Shown piece by piece: positions 1 through 9,255 of a DNA stretch of 64,000 nt. The notes under the pieces are model-generated. The model was not told where the DNA came from. It saw nothing but the letters and a program-made list of their open reading frames with translations, and did no database searches. Numbering within the stretch: position 1 is the stretch's first letter; the number at the start of each line of letters is the position of its first letter. Made by a program: the position numbers and the translations under genes. The stretch lies in assembly GCF_003233655.1 (NCBI RefSeq), contig NZ_CP029835.1, positions 62,001 to 126,000 of the forward strand, read 5' to 3'. This DNA is from Azospirillum ramasamyi (GTDB lineage: Bacteria > Pseudomonadota > Alphaproteobacteria > Azospirillales > Azospirillaceae).

Positions 1-849
1 CGCCGCCACGGTGGGCGGCATCCTGGCCAACCATACCCGGCCGGCCGAATTCCTCTATGACAACCTGGCGATCGAGACCAACATCATCCATGGCGCCCAT
101 CTGGCCGGGGTTGAGAAGCTGATGCTCCTCGGGTCGTCCTGCATCTATCCCAAATTCGCCGACCAGCCGATCGTCGAGAAATCCTTGCTGACCGGTGCTT
201 TCGAGCCGACCAACCAGTGGTACGCCACCGCGAAAGTCGCCGGCATCAAGCTGTGCCAGGCCTATCGCCGCCAGTATGGCCGCGACTTCATCGCCGTCGT
301 CCCGACCAACCTCTACGGTCCCGGCGACAACCTCGACCTGGCCGCCAGCCATGTGGTGCCGGCCTTGATACGCAAGATCCAGGCTGCGAAGGCGACCAGG
401 ACCGGGCCGGTGGGGTTTGGGGAACCGGCCGGCCGCGGCGCGAGTTCCTCTATGTGGACGATGCCGCCGATGCCCTGGTTTTCCTGATGGAGCGTTTCAG
501 CGGCGAGGAGATCGTCAATGTCGGCTCGGGCGAGGATGTCAGCATCGCCGAGCTGACGGGGATGGTGGCCGCGGCCGTCGGTTACGACGGCGGCTTCCAC
601 TATGCCGTGGAGAAGCCTGACGGCATGCCGCGCAAAGGCTTGGATGCCTCACGCTGTCTGGCGCTCGGGTGTCGCGCCAGGACATCGCTGCGCGACGGCC
701 TGGAACGGACATGCGCCTGGTGGAATGCGCAACAACCCGCCTGGTCCCGTTTGCCGGGGCTTCTCGTGGCATGCCGTGCCGGCCCGAACCGAAGGCGGCG
801 ATCCTGGCTCGGCACCGCCATGACGACGGCAGCCATCCTCCACCCATAA
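1..849 (+). pseudogene. frameshifted GDP-L-fucose synthase remnant, 5' end outside window
   Basis: The window opens in frame 2 inside a GDP-L-fucose synthase (GDP-4-keto-6-deoxymannose epimerase/reductase). It reads AATVGGILANHTRPAEF, then the SDR-type serine region LGSSCIYPKF and the YATAK (YxxxK) active site. Around the G run at 412-415 the homology jumps from frame 2 to frame 1 and resumes as WGTGRPRREFLYVDD, which fits loss of one base. Family resemblance fades after about 735 (LERTCAWW) and the open frame stops at 847-849. An intact paralogue lies at 16261-17274 and aligns along the whole remnant. The enzyme would have completed GDP-L-fucose synthesis after Gmd. I infer a dead duplicate. 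A sequencing error in the G run is the main alternative, but the altered residues near the end (RKGLDASRCLALGC) also suggest decay. Confidence 0.8.
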
Positions 850-988
850 GACATGAACAGATCTTTGATATTGCGCGGAGGCATCCAGAAGTTTTCTGGA
901 ATCTGGTTTGTCATACTCCTGTATGCACAGTAAATAATTTCAGGTTTTTAATATGACAGCCCCGCTCTTCAATCGTTAACAGCCCGGA

Positions 989-1017
989 TTCTGGTGATAC
1001 CCACCTTAAATTATTAT
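989..1017 (+). promoter_or_regulatory. possible promoter upstream of radical SAM gene
   Basis: The 258-bp gap before the radical SAM gene is clearly AT-richer than its surroundings. A TTCTGG hexamer and a TATTAT hexamer lie 17 bp apart, about 90 bp before the start codon. The -35 match is weak. A small perfect hairpin (TCCAGAA, 3-nt loop, TTCTGGA) at 884-900 lies further upstream. No other gene is visible in the gap. Confidence 0.2.
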
Positions 1018-1107
1018 ACAATGCAGCTTGTTTTCCCTAGACCGCCTTTTACCTTCGAACTATGCTGGCCGATACACTCTTCATGACCCGAGTCTGGCAA
1101 CAATCCT

Positions 1108-2628
1108 ATGAGTCCGAAAGTCGATCTCGTCCTCGTCAACCCTGGTGAGCGGACCAAGATCTATCAGTCCCTCGGGTCAACTCTGACGGCGATCGAACCG
1201 CCGCTGTGGTGCCGGCTGATCGGCGGCTATGTCCGCGACCGCGGCCATTCCATCCACATCATCGACGCCGAGGCCGATCACCTGACCGCCGACCAGGTGG
1301 CGGAGCGCATCGCCGAACTGGCCCCGCGCCTGGTCGCGATGGTGGTGTTCGGCCACCAGCCCTCCGCCTCGACCCAGCAGATGGTCGGAGCCGGGCTGAC
1401 CTGCCGCGCCATCAAGGCGCAGGCGCCCGAGCAGCCGATCATCATCGTCGGCGGCCATGTCGCCGCCCTGCCGGAGCGCACGCTGCGCGAGGAGGCGGTG
1501 GACTTCGCCTGCAACAGCGAAGGACCGGTGACCGTTGCCCAGCTTCTCGACGCGCTGAAGGAACCGGCTCCGCCGCTGCAAACGGTGGAGGGGCTGGTCT
1601 ACCGCGTGGCGGGGAGCGAAGGGGACGCTGATGATGGCGCGATCCGCAGCAATCTCGCCCCGGCCCTGATCAAGGATCTCGACGGCGACCTGCACGGCAA
1701 CGTGTGGGATCTGCTGCCCATGGAGAAGTACCGGGCGCACAACTGGCAGTGCTTCGGCGATCTCGGATCGCGGCAACCCTATGCCTCCATCTACACCTCG
1801 CTCGGCTGCCCCTACAAATGCAGCTTCTGCTGCATCAACGCGCCGTTCGGAGTGAACCGTTACCGCATGCGGTCGCCCGACGCCGTCGTCGCAGAGATCG
1901 ACCGGCTGTACAACGACCATGGCGTCAAGACCTACAAGTTCATCGACGAGATGTTCGTCCTGAACGAACGCCATGTCCTGGCGATCTGCGACCGGCTGAT
2001 CGAGCGCGGCTATGACCTGAACATCTGGGCCTACGCCCGGGTCGACACGGTCAAGCCGCACATGCTGGAAAAGCTGCGCAAGGCGGGGTTCCGCTGGCTT
2101 GCCCTGGGCATCGAATCCGGCAGCGAGCATGTCCGCGACGGCGCGTCCAAGTCCTTCACCCAGGACGACATCCGTGCGGTGGTCCAGTCGATCCAGGCTG
2201 CCGGCATCCACGTCATCGGCAACTACATCTTCGGCCTGCCCGACGACGATGTGGAAAGCATGCGGGCGACGCTGGAACTGGCCAAGGAACTGAACTGCGA
2301 GTTCGGCAACTTCTATTCCGCGATGGCCTATCCGGGATCGCCGCTCTACGCCATGGCGGTGGAAAGGGGATGGGCCCTGCCGGAACAGTGGAGCGGCTAT
2401 TCCCAGCACAGCTATGACTGCACCCCGCTGCCGACGGAAAAGATTTCCGCCGCGGAGGTTCTGCGCTTCCGCGATCAGGCCTTTACCGAATATTTCACCA
2501 ATAAGCGCTATCTCGACATGGTGGCCCAGCGTTTCGGCTGGGAAACCCGCGAGCACATCGAACAGATGACCAAGCATTCCCTGTCCCGCGCTCTGCTGGA
2601 AAGCGGCATGGAAGTCCTGGCCGATTAG
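1108..2628 (+). CDS. B12-binding-domain radical SAM protein
   Basis: The 506-residue protein has an N-terminal cobalamin-binding-like Rossmann domain (about residues 1-150, starting VDLVLVNPGERTKIYQ). A radical SAM core follows at about 220-430, with the cluster motif CxxxCxxC at C234, C238 and C241 (LGCPYKCSFCC). Conserved radical SAM strands include FIDEMFVLN and LGIESGSEHVRDG. Members of this class carry out methylations or rearrangements on natural products, lipids and sugars, often with cobalamin. The substrate cannot be read from sequence. The gene stands alone, with gaps of 258 bp upstream and 193 bp downstream, next to sugar kinase and glycosyltransferase genes, so modification of a glycan or its lipid carrier is plausible. 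Histidine-on-loop residues for B12 ligation are not obvious, so the first domain may bind without cobalamin. Confidence 0.85.
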   Translation: MSPKVDLVLVNPGERTKIYQSLGSTLTAIEPPLWCRLIGGYVRDRGHSIHIIDAEADHLTADQVAERIAELAPRLVAMVVFGHQPSASTQQMVGAGLTCRAIKAQAPEQPIIIVGGHVAALPERTLREEAVDFACNSEGPVTVAQLLDALKEPAPPLQTVEGLVYRVAGSEGDADDGAIRSNLAPALIKDLDGDLHGNVWDLLPMEKYRAHNWQCFGDLGSRQPYASIYTSLGCPYKCSFCCINAPFGVNRYRMRSPDAVVAEIDRLYNDHGVKTYKFIDEMFVLNERHVLAICDRLIERGYDLNIWAYARVDTVKPHMLEKLRKAGFRWLALGIESGSEHVRDGASKSFTQDDIRAVVQSIQAAGIHVIGNYIFGLPDDDVESMRATLELAKELNCEFGNFYSAMAYPGSPLYAMAVERGWALPEQWSGYSQHSYDCTPLPTEKISAAEVLRFRDQAFTEYFTNKRYLDMVAQRFGWETREHIEQMTKHSLSRALLESGMEVLAD

Positions 2629-2686
2629 GGTGCGATCGTTTCGGACGGAATCGCTTGGAACGTAAATCGCACGAAAAATCAAAAGC

Positions 2687-2730
2687 CTAGCGTCTATCGC
2701 CTGCTTCAGTAGGCATCCAATGGACGCTAG
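2687..2730. other. intergenic stem-loop between radical SAM and GHMP kinase genes
   Basis: CTAGCGTC and GACGCTAG form an 8-bp outer stem. Inside it GCCTGC/GTAGGC forms a second stem with one G-U pair and a TTCA loop. There is no T run, so it is not a classic terminator. It may be an RNA-level or processing element of the downstream kinase operon, or an extragenic repeat. Confidence 0.4.
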
Positions 2731-2821
2731 AGCGCCCCGGATAAGGGCGAGCAGCTATTCATCGAGCAGGCCGGACATTCTTGAAGCCGGCAGTCCGGCC
2801 CAATATTAAGGATATCCGCCT

Positions 2822-3829
2822 GTGATAATCAGCCGCACCCCTTTCCGCATTTCGCTTTTCGGCGGTGGCACCGACTACCCGACCTGGGTGCGGCACCATG
2901 GTGGAGCCGTGTTCGGACTGGCGATCGACAAATACTGCTATCTCAACGTCCGCAGCCTGCCGCCCTTCTTCGACCACAAGTACCGCCTCGCCTATTCACG
3001 CATCGAGCTGGCCAAGACCATCGAGGAAATCGAACATCCGGCAGTCCGCGCCGTCTTCTCCGAGATGAACGCCAATCGCGGGCTGGAGGTCCATCACGAT
3101 GCGGATCTGCCTGCCCGTTCGGGGCTGGGGTCCAGCTCGTCCTTCACGGTCGGCCTGTTGAACGCCCTCTACGCCATGCGTGGGGAGATGATCAGCAAGC
3201 GCGATCTGGCGAATGAAGCGATCCGCATCGAGCAGGAGGTGATCGGCGAGAATGTCGGTTACCAGGACCAGGTCTGGGCCGCCTACGGCGGTCTGAACCG
3301 GATCGATTTCCACACCGATGGCGGCTTTGCCGTCACCCCCCTGATCATCAGCCCGGAGCGGCGTGCCGAACTTCTGTCCTCGATGCTGCTGGTCTTCACC
3401 GGCCTGTCGCGCATCGCGTCGGAAGTCGCCAAGGAGAAGATCGAGAATCTGGAGCAGCGCGAGCGCCAGTTGATGGGCATCCGCGCCATGGTGGACGAGG
3501 GGGTTTCCCTGCTCAGCGACGAACGCGAACCCGCCTACCGGCTGGGAGAGCTGATGCATGAGGCATGGCAGCTCAAGCGCCAGCTCGCCAGCTCCGTCAG
3601 CAACCCCGTAGTCGACGAGATCTATGCGGAAGCGCGGGCTGCCGGGGCGAGCGGCGGCAAGCTGCTGGGTGCCGGCGGCGGCGGCTTCATGGTGTTCTTC
3701 GTCAAGCCGGAGATGCGCCGCCGCCTGATCGAACGGCTGAACCGCCTGATCACCGTCAAATTCGGCATCGATTACGGCGGCAGCAAGATCATCGTCTACG
3801 AACCGAGCTATGAGGTCGGGGCAGATTGA
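2822..3829 (+). CDS. GHMP-family sugar kinase (heptose-7-phosphate kinase-like)
   Basis: The 335-residue protein starts with GTG, preceded by AAGGA about 10 nt upstream. The N-terminus (IISRTPFRISLFGGGTDYP) is the typical GHMP substrate-binding start. The ATP-binding loop LPARSGLGSSSSFTVG lies at about residues 97-112, and the C-terminal glycine-rich motif GKLLGAGGGGFMVFF at about 278-292. It most resembles the HddA branch (D-glycero-D-manno-heptose 7-phosphate kinase), which acts in GDP-heptose supply for surface glycans. Fucokinase-like or other GHMP sugar kinases are alternatives. No gmhA, gmhB or hddC neighbours are in the window, so the exact sugar is unproven. It is the first gene of an overlapping three-gene unit with the NUDIX and glycosyltransferase genes. 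Confidence 0.8.
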   Translation: MIISRTPFRISLFGGGTDYPTWVRHHGGAVFGLAIDKYCYLNVRSLPPFFDHKYRLAYSRIELAKTIEEIEHPAVRAVFSEMNANRGLEVHHDADLPARSGLGSSSSFTVGLLNALYAMRGEMISKRDLANEAIRIEQEVIGENVGYQDQVWAAYGGLNRIDFHTDGGFAVTPLIISPERRAELLSSMLLVFTGLSRIASEVAKEKIENLEQRERQLMGIRAMVDEGVSLLSDEREPAYRLGELMHEAWQLKRQLASSVSNPVVDEIYAEARAAGASGGKLLGAGGGGFMVFFVKPEMRRRLIERLNRLITVKFGIDYGGSKIIVYEPSYEVGAD

Positions 3830-4476
3830 CCTCCACCCCGGATTTCCTTCCGATGCCGCCCATCCTCACCTCGCGCCGTCTCGTCTACGCGAACAGCAAA
3901 TGGCGGGCTTATGCCGACGACCTGCGCGGTGACGGCACCTCTGTCAAAGGGTATCTGGTCGTCGAACCCGTGCATGCCGGCCCCGGCATGGTCACGGGCG
4001 TGGCGGTGCTGGGTGAAGCGGACGGCCGCTTCGCCCTGCTTCACAACCACCGTCATCCGCTCGGACAGCGCAGTTGGGAGATGGTGAAGGGCTTCATCGA
4101 CGAGGGTGAGAATCCGGCCGATGCCGCCCGGCGTGAACTGACCGAGGAGACCGGGCTGGTTTGCGGACCGGAGGATCTGGTTCCGCTCGGCTCCTTCACG
4201 CCGGAGGGGGCGACCATGGCGGCACGGGGCCTGCTGTTCCTGGCCCGCCGCTGCCGGCCGGATATCGCCGCCACCCCTGGAGCCGCCCCCGGCAAGGACG
4301 GCGCGGATGAAATTGAAATAGGTCTCGGCGCCACCACTCTGTTCGACCTGGGAACGGTGGAGCGGATGGCCGACAACTCCGAGATCGAGGATGCGGCGAC
4401 TCTGATCGGAATTTACCGCGCCCTGGCATGGCTGAAGCGGGAATGCAGAGAAACGACGCCGAACACCTCTTCGTAA
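3826..4476 (+). CDS. NUDIX hydrolase
   Basis: This protein of up to 216 residues contains a full NUDIX box, G-x5-E-x7-RE-L-x-EE-x-G-L (from GFIDEGENPADAARREL onward), at about residues 86-108. This is the Mg-binding catalytic motif of nucleoside-diphosphate-X hydrolases; ADP-ribose or NDP-sugar pyrophosphatases are likely relatives. The TTG start overlaps the kinase stop by 4 nt (TTGA). An ATG at 3853 is an alternative start and would shorten it by nine residues. The overlap implies translational coupling with the sugar kinase upstream, and its own 3' end overlaps the next gene. A role in trimming or proofreading an NDP-sugar is inferred from this context only. Confidence 0.8.
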   Translation: MTSTPDFLPMPPILTSRRLVYANSKWRAYADDLRGDGTSVKGYLVVEPVHAGPGMVTGVAVLGEADGRFALLHNHRHPLGQRSWEMVKGFIDEGENPADAARRELTEETGLVCGPEDLVPLGSFTPEGATMAARGLLFLARRCRPDIAATPGAAPGKDGADEIEIGLGATTLFDLGTVERMADNSEIEDAATLIGIYRALAWLKRECRETTPNTSS

Positions 4477-7400
4477 CGGGGAACTATACCGGGCTCATCG
4501 CACTCGGGCGCGACGATCTCTGGCAGCACCATGCCGCCCTCGGCCTGATCGGCCGTACCGACGAAGCCATCGACGGGCTTGGCCGTTTCGACGGGGCCGC
4601 TCCGCGTTTCCACGAGGCCGCCGCCCTGTGGATCGCCGGTGACGAGACCGGCGCCATCGCCCTGCTGGAACGGCTGGCCGCCTCGACGCCGCACGCGCCT
4701 TCCCCCTCTCCCTGGCAAGCCCATGCGCGCTCCCTGCTGGCCCTGCTGCGCAAACCACGGATCGAAATTCTGTCGCTGCTGCCGTCCCCCTCCTCCGGTC
4801 CGCATGTGCTGCTGGCCGGCGGGGCGCAGGATCCGAAATTCGCCCTGACCAACATCGGCCACGCAACGGGTGACCGGCCGAATTCCCCCTATGCCTCGGT
4901 GCACCGGCTGTGGCGGGGCGAGGAACCGCCGGATTTCGTCCTGTGCGAAATGGTGGAATGGCACCAGATCCCGCCCGATCTGGACAGCCTGCCCTGTCCG
5001 CTCCTGGGCCAGACCGCCGACTACGACATGCACATCCAGGCAATGTTGCCCTGGCTCCGCCTGTTCGACGAGGTGCTTGTCACCGACCATACCGAGCATG
5101 CCGGGGTCCGGCCGCTGGTGGACGCGCCCGTCACCACCGTGCCCAAGAGCTTCGGCCACCCTGCCGGCCTGCCCCGGCTGCGGCGGCGGGACCGTGACGT
5201 TGACCTGTTCCTTTCCGGCACCCTGTTCGCGCCCTGGCACCCCGACAAGGCGGCGCTGATTCACCAGATTCTGGGAATCGAGGGGCTGCGGCTGTTCGGC
5301 TTCAACGGCTTCCTGGACAACGCGACCTATTACGATCTCCTGTCGCGCAGCAGACTGGCCGTCGCCTATTACCGGCGTCCGGGCGGCATGGTGACCCGCG
5401 GGATCGAGGCCGCCTGCATGGGCTGCGTCACGCTGGTACAGGAAGGCAGCGTGCTGCCGCTCTATGCCGGCAGCGACCATGGGCTGGTCAGCTACCCGGC
5501 CACGCCCGGCGGGCTGGCGCGGACCATCCGTCAGGTGCTCGACCGCTATGACGAGCATGAGGCCCGCGCCTGGCGTGCCGCGCCACGCCTGCGCCAGGCC
5601 CTGGCCCCGGACGTCGTTGCATCGCACTACCTGCGGCTCTGCACGGTGCTGGCGGCCCGGCCCCGGCCGCAGCGGCGACCGGGCAGCAGGGTCGGCCTGC
5701 GGGAGCGGGTCCAGAAGCGCGTCGTCTTCTGGAAGGGGTGGCAGCCGGGCGGCGGCCGCACCGAGGCTGTCGAAGCACTGGAAGCCGCCAACATCGCGCA
5801 CTGGGAAGCCTTGCTGGACCGACACGGCCCCTGGGACGATCCCGCGGCGGGCCGGGCGGCGAACGACATGGCCCGCGAGATGCTGATCGGGCTGGGGTGC
5901 CGCCTGATGGCGTCGAGCGAGGAGGAGGGCCGGGGCGGCGCCGATCCGGTCCCCGCCGGCTCCGCCGCCGCGGCCTTGCGCACCCGGCTGTTCGCCTTCC
6001 AGGATCTGTGGATCGAGCGCCGGCCGCGGGACCTCGTGCCGCGCTTCAACGCCGTGCGGGCACGGCTGCATTTCGGCACGGCACAGGACGTCGCCGGTGC
6101 GCTGCTGGCCATGAAGACCGTTCTGGCGGTGAACCCCGGCAGCTGGGCCCTTGCCCCGGAAGACGATGTCCTGCCCTACGACCTGTTCGACCGCTTCTTC
6201 AACTACCGCACCTATCTGGACCGGGTCGTCGCGGTGCTGTCCGAACAGGCGCCGGAAGACTTGCCGGCCGCGGAACGGCGGCCGGACCTCGTCCGGCTGA
6301 TCCGCGCCTCACTGCACCATTATCTGGCCCGTGCCGCAGGAGGCGGGGCGGCGGGACTCGGGCATGCCCGCGAGGCCGTCCGCCTCGACCCCGACTTTCC
6401 GTTCTTCCGCCTGGATCTGGCCAAGCGGCTGGCGGTGATGAGCGGGGAAGCGGAACAGGCCGAAGCCGTCGCCCTGCTGACCGGCCTTGCCGGTTCCAGC
6501 ATGGTCGCGGTCGAGGCGCGGGACATCCTGCTCCGCCTTCGGCGGGAGACCCTTCACGCGGCAGCCGGAAGACCGGCCGAGGAGCCCGCCGCCAACGCCG
6601 CGCGCATCGAGCAGGCGCTGGTCGACACGGAGAATTACCGGGCACGGCTGACCAGCCCCTATTTCCGGTCCCAGCAGATCGCCCGCAAAGGCTGGCGCGG
6701 CCCCTGGATGCAGCGGATGACCACCGCCTCCCACGCCCGCGCATTGTCGGTGGTGCTGGTGGACAGGGCGCAGCGGCACCAGCGCATCCTGTTTGCCGAA
6801 TTGGACCGCCAGACATTGGGCCGGGACCGCTGCGAGCGCATCCTGGTGGAACTGTACGACGACGTGCTGGAACACGCGGCCCGGCAGGCGGACCTGGTGA
6901 TCGCCTGCTGTCAGACCGACAGCGTGCCGCATGCCAACCGCGGGCTGAATGCCGGGCTGATTGCCGCGACCGCCGACGTCACTGCGCTCGTCTCCGGAGT
7001 TCCGGCGGACGGCGCCCCGTCAGGCGGCGACGGGATGCCTCCCGACTTCCTGGCCCACGCGCTGGACCGGCTGTCCCGGCCGGATGGAGGGGCGGAGGTC
7101 CTGCTGCACCGCTTCTCTGGAACGGGGGGCATCCTGGTCGGACGGACGCCGGACCTGCTGGCCTGGGGAGGGCTGGACGAGCACGAAGCCTTCCAGGGGA
7201 ACGCCGACGGCATCGCCGACTTCGCCGCCCGGCTGCGCAGGAACGGCGTGGCGGTGCGGGAACCAGCCACGGCGGATCCGCGCAGCCGGGCGGCGACCGG
7301 CCCCGACCCTCTGCGCCTGCGGCTGTGGCCGGAACTTGCCGGACCGGACCGGCGGCAGCCCCTTCTGGGCAACCCTCTGATCGTCCAGCGGGCCGACAGC

Positions 7401-7829
7401 CTCCGGATGGACAATGAGGGGCTGGAATTGCTGGAACGCATGAAGCGCAGCATGGTGGTCGACGACCGTCGGAATGCCGGTCCGGTCCGGGTTCCGGTGG
7501 ATGCGGCGCCCAGCTATATGCTGCGCGGTCCGTACATCAGGCTTCCCGCCGGTGATTACCGCCTGGTGGTGACGGGGGGCGCCGAGGGGGTCCGCGCTGC
7601 CGACCGGCCCGTGCTGGGAATGGAGATCGTCCAGGACGACGACACCAAGCTGCTGTCAGGAGGCCTGACCGCGGCGAGCCTTCCGGAGGGCGCAACCGTC
7701 GCCTTCCGGATTCCCGCCCTCTCCTATCGCCCGGACGGCGGGCTGGAGTTCCGCATCGTCCATCTGGGCAATGCCACGGTGACCGTCGACAGCCTCCGCC
7801 TGCACCGTCTGAGTGGCGGGGAGAGATGA
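4428..7829 (+). CDS. large multidomain glycosyltransferase, CgeB-like plus GT2-like remnant
   Basis: This is a 1,133-residue protein. Residues of about 130-420 resemble CgeB/YkvP-type glycosyltransferases (DVDLFLSGTLFAPWHP, AYYRRPGGMVTRGIEAACMG, TLVQEGSVLPLY). Residues of about 480-720 are helical and TPR-like. Residues of about 760-950 look like a degenerate GT-A/GT2 domain (RALSVVLVDR, ANRGLNAGLIAATADV, WGGLDEHEAFQGNADGIADF). The last 130 residues (GPYIRLPAGDYRLVVTGG, then strands to VTVDSLRLHRL) look like a jelly-roll carbohydrate-binding module. Its 5' end overlaps the NUDIX gene by 49 nt; an ATG five codons later is an alternative. The order GT, helical spacer, second GT-like domain and sugar-binding domain suggests a processive or two-activity glycan enzyme. 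Neither donor nor acceptor is known. Confidence 0.7.
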   Translation: MAEAGMQRNDAEHLFVTGNYTGLIALGRDDLWQHHAALGLIGRTDEAIDGLGRFDGAAPRFHEAAALWIAGDETGAIALLERLAASTPHAPSPSPWQAHARSLLALLRKPRIEILSLLPSPSSGPHVLLAGGAQDPKFALTNIGHATGDRPNSPYASVHRLWRGEEPPDFVLCEMVEWHQIPPDLDSLPCPLLGQTADYDMHIQAMLPWLRLFDEVLVTDHTEHAGVRPLVDAPVTTVPKSFGHPAGLPRLRRRDRDVDLFLSGTLFAPWHPDKAALIHQILGIEGLRLFGFNGFLDNATYYDLLSRSRLAVAYYRRPGGMVTRGIEAACMGCVTLVQEGSVLPLYAGSDHGLVSYPATPGGLARTIRQVLDRYDEHEARAWRAAPRLRQALAPDVVASHYLRLCTVLAARPRPQRRPGSRVGLRERVQKRVVFWKGWQPGGGRTEAVEALEAANIAHWEALLDRHGPWDDPAAGRAANDMAREMLIGLGCRLMASSEEEGRGGADPVPAGSAAAALRTRLFAFQDLWIERRPRDLVPRFNAVRARLHFGTAQDVAGALLAMKTVLAVNPGSWALAPEDDVLPYDLFDRFFNYRTYLDRVVAVLSEQAPEDLPAAERRPDLVRLIRASLHHYLARAAGGGAAGLGHAREAVRLDPDFPFFRLDLAKRLAVMSGEAEQAEAVALLTGLAGSSMVAVEARDILLRLRRETLHAAAGRPAEEPAANAARIEQALVDTENYRARLTSPYFRSQQIARKGWRGPWMQRMTTASHARALSVVLVDRAQRHQRILFAELDRQTLGRDRCERILVELYDDVLEHAARQADLVIACCQTDSVPHANRGLNAGLIAATADVTALVSGVPADGAPSGGDGMPPDFLAHALDRLSRPDGGAEVLLHRFSGTGGILVGRTPDLLAWGGLDEHEAFQGNADGIADFAARLRRNGVAVREPATADPRSRAATGPDPLRLRLWPELAGPDRRQPLLGNPLIVQRADSLRMDNEGLELLERMKRSMVVDDRRNAGPVRVPVDAAPSYMLRGPYIRLPAGDYRLVVTGGAEGVRAADRPVLGMEIVQDDDTKLLSGGLTAASLPEGATVAFRIPALSYRPDGGLEFRIVHLGNATVTVDSLRLHRLSGGER

Positions 7830-7835
7830 CGGCAC

Positions 7836-7856
7836 CCCATCGGCAGGGGCGATGGG
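7836..7856. terminator. weak hairpin between convergent genes
   Basis: CCCATCG and CGATGGG form a 7-bp stem with a 7-nt loop in the 71-bp gap between the converging glycosyltransferase and Sel1 genes. It is not followed by a T run. A direct repeat of GACCGCCCCCGTC follows. It could attenuate read-through but is not a convincing intrinsic terminator. Confidence 0.3.
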
Positions 7857-7900
7857 ATCGCTCCCGTCCGACCGCCCCCGTCCGTCGCCGACCGCCCCCG

Positions 7901-9253
7901 TCAGCCGGCCAGCATCAGCTTGGGGTTCTTCTTCCAGTCTTCCATGATGACCTGCGCCTTGTGGCGGTCCTCGCCGGTCAGCGCGGCCCCCAGTTCATGC
8001 GCCTTGGCCTCCAGCCCTTCGCGCTCGGCACCGGGCTGGGTGGAGGCGGCGGCCATGATGTACCAGACATAGGCCTGGATCGGGTTGTAGGCCTTGCCGT
8101 CACGGGCGGCGTAGAGGGCGCCCAGATTGGTCATGGCGCCGGCATGCCCCTGCGCCGCAGCCTTACGGAGCCAATCCACACCTTCAGCCAGCTCGTGCCG
8201 CCCACCCCAGCCATGCGCCAACATCAGGCCCAGATTGACCTGGGCGCCGACATTGCCCTGCATCGCCGCCTTCCGGTACCAAACCGCGGCTTCGGCATAG
8301 TCGGGCGGACCGGCCAACCCGTTGGAATGGATCAGGCCCAGGTTGAACTGGGCATTGATGTTGCCCTGTTCGGCCGACAAGCGGCACCATTTCAGGGTTT
8401 CGCGATAATCCTTGGGCACCCCGTGCCCGCGGGCATAGAGCAGGCCGAGATTGACCTGGGCCACAGGCTGCCCCTGTTCGGCCGCCTTGCGGTAGAACTC
8501 CGCCGCGCGGGCCGGATCGGCTTCCACTCCGGTGCCGTGCTCGTAGATGATGGCAAGCGCCAACTGGGAATTGACAAATCCCTGTTCGGCGGCGCGCCCG
8601 TACCAGGCGATCGCCTGTTCGATGTCGCGCTCCACCCCCTGGCCGTTGGCATAGAGGGAGGCGAGCGCGTGCTGCGCCATGGCATGGCCCTGCTCGGCCG
8701 ACCTCATGTACCAGGCGGCGGCGGCGGCATGATCCTGCGACACCCCCTGCCCGAAGGCATGCAGCAGGCCCATGTGGTGCTGGGCCTCGGCATGGCCGGC
8801 CTCGGCGGCCAGCCGGTACCAATGCAGCGCCTGGGAGATGTCCGGCCCGATGCCCAGCCCGTTGGGATAGAGCAGGGCCAGGTTGGCCTCCGCCGCGACC
8901 GGGTTGGATTTGGCCACCGTCTTGTACCAGCGCACCGGCAAGGCGGTGTCCTGCGGCGCGCCCTCGCCGTTGGCGTAGCACAGGCCAAGCGAGAACTGCG
9001 CTTCTGTATGGCCCTGCTCTGCCGCCTTGCGGAACCAGTGGGCGGCGTCGCCGAAATCGCGCACCACCCCCTGCCCGCGCGCATAGAGCTGGCCCATGCG
9101 GTATTGCGCCTCGGCATGGCCGCGTTCGGCCAGCGGCATCCAGTCCGCGACGGCGGCGGCATAGTCCTCCGCCTCGAAGGCGGCGAGGCCGCGCTGGAAG
9201 TCCGGCTTGCGGAGAGGGGTGGATTTGCTTCGCTTCAGCAGATTGCCGAACAA
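7901..9253 (-). CDS. Sel1-repeat (SLR) protein
   Basis: The 450-residue protein has about ten consecutive 36-residue Sel1-like repeats (for example AEAQYRMGQLYARGQGV, INAQFNLGLIHSNG) from about residue 48 to 410. A short basic N-terminus precedes them, with no signal peptide or membrane segment. SLR solenoids are protein-protein interaction scaffolds. It starts with TTG two bases after the HlyD-type adaptor's stop codon, so it is the third gene of the secretion operon. A cytoplasmic or inner-membrane scaffold for the exporter or its substrate is the natural guess. This is not a standard component of type I systems. The protein has no catalytic motif. Confidence 0.85.
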   Translation of the reverse strand: MFGNLLKRSKSTPLRKPDFQRGLAAFEAEDYAAAVADWMPLAERGHAEAQYRMGQLYARGQGVVRDFGDAAHWFRKAAEQGHTEAQFSLGLCYANGEGAPQDTALPVRWYKTVAKSNPVAAEANLALLYPNGLGIGPDISQALHWYRLAAEAGHAEAQHHMGLLHAFGQGVSQDHAAAAAWYMRSAEQGHAMAQHALASLYANGQGVERDIEQAIAWYGRAAEQGFVNSQLALAIIYEHGTGVEADPARAAEFYRKAAEQGQPVAQVNLGLLYARGHGVPKDYRETLKWCRLSAEQGNINAQFNLGLIHSNGLAGPPDYAEAAVWYRKAAMQGNVGAQVNLGLMLAHGWGGRHELAEGVDWLRKAAAQGHAGAMTNLGALYAARDGKAYNPIQAYVWYIMAAASTQPGAEREGLEAKAHELGAALTGEDRHKAQVIMEDWKKNPKLMLAG

Positions 9254-9255
9254 GA

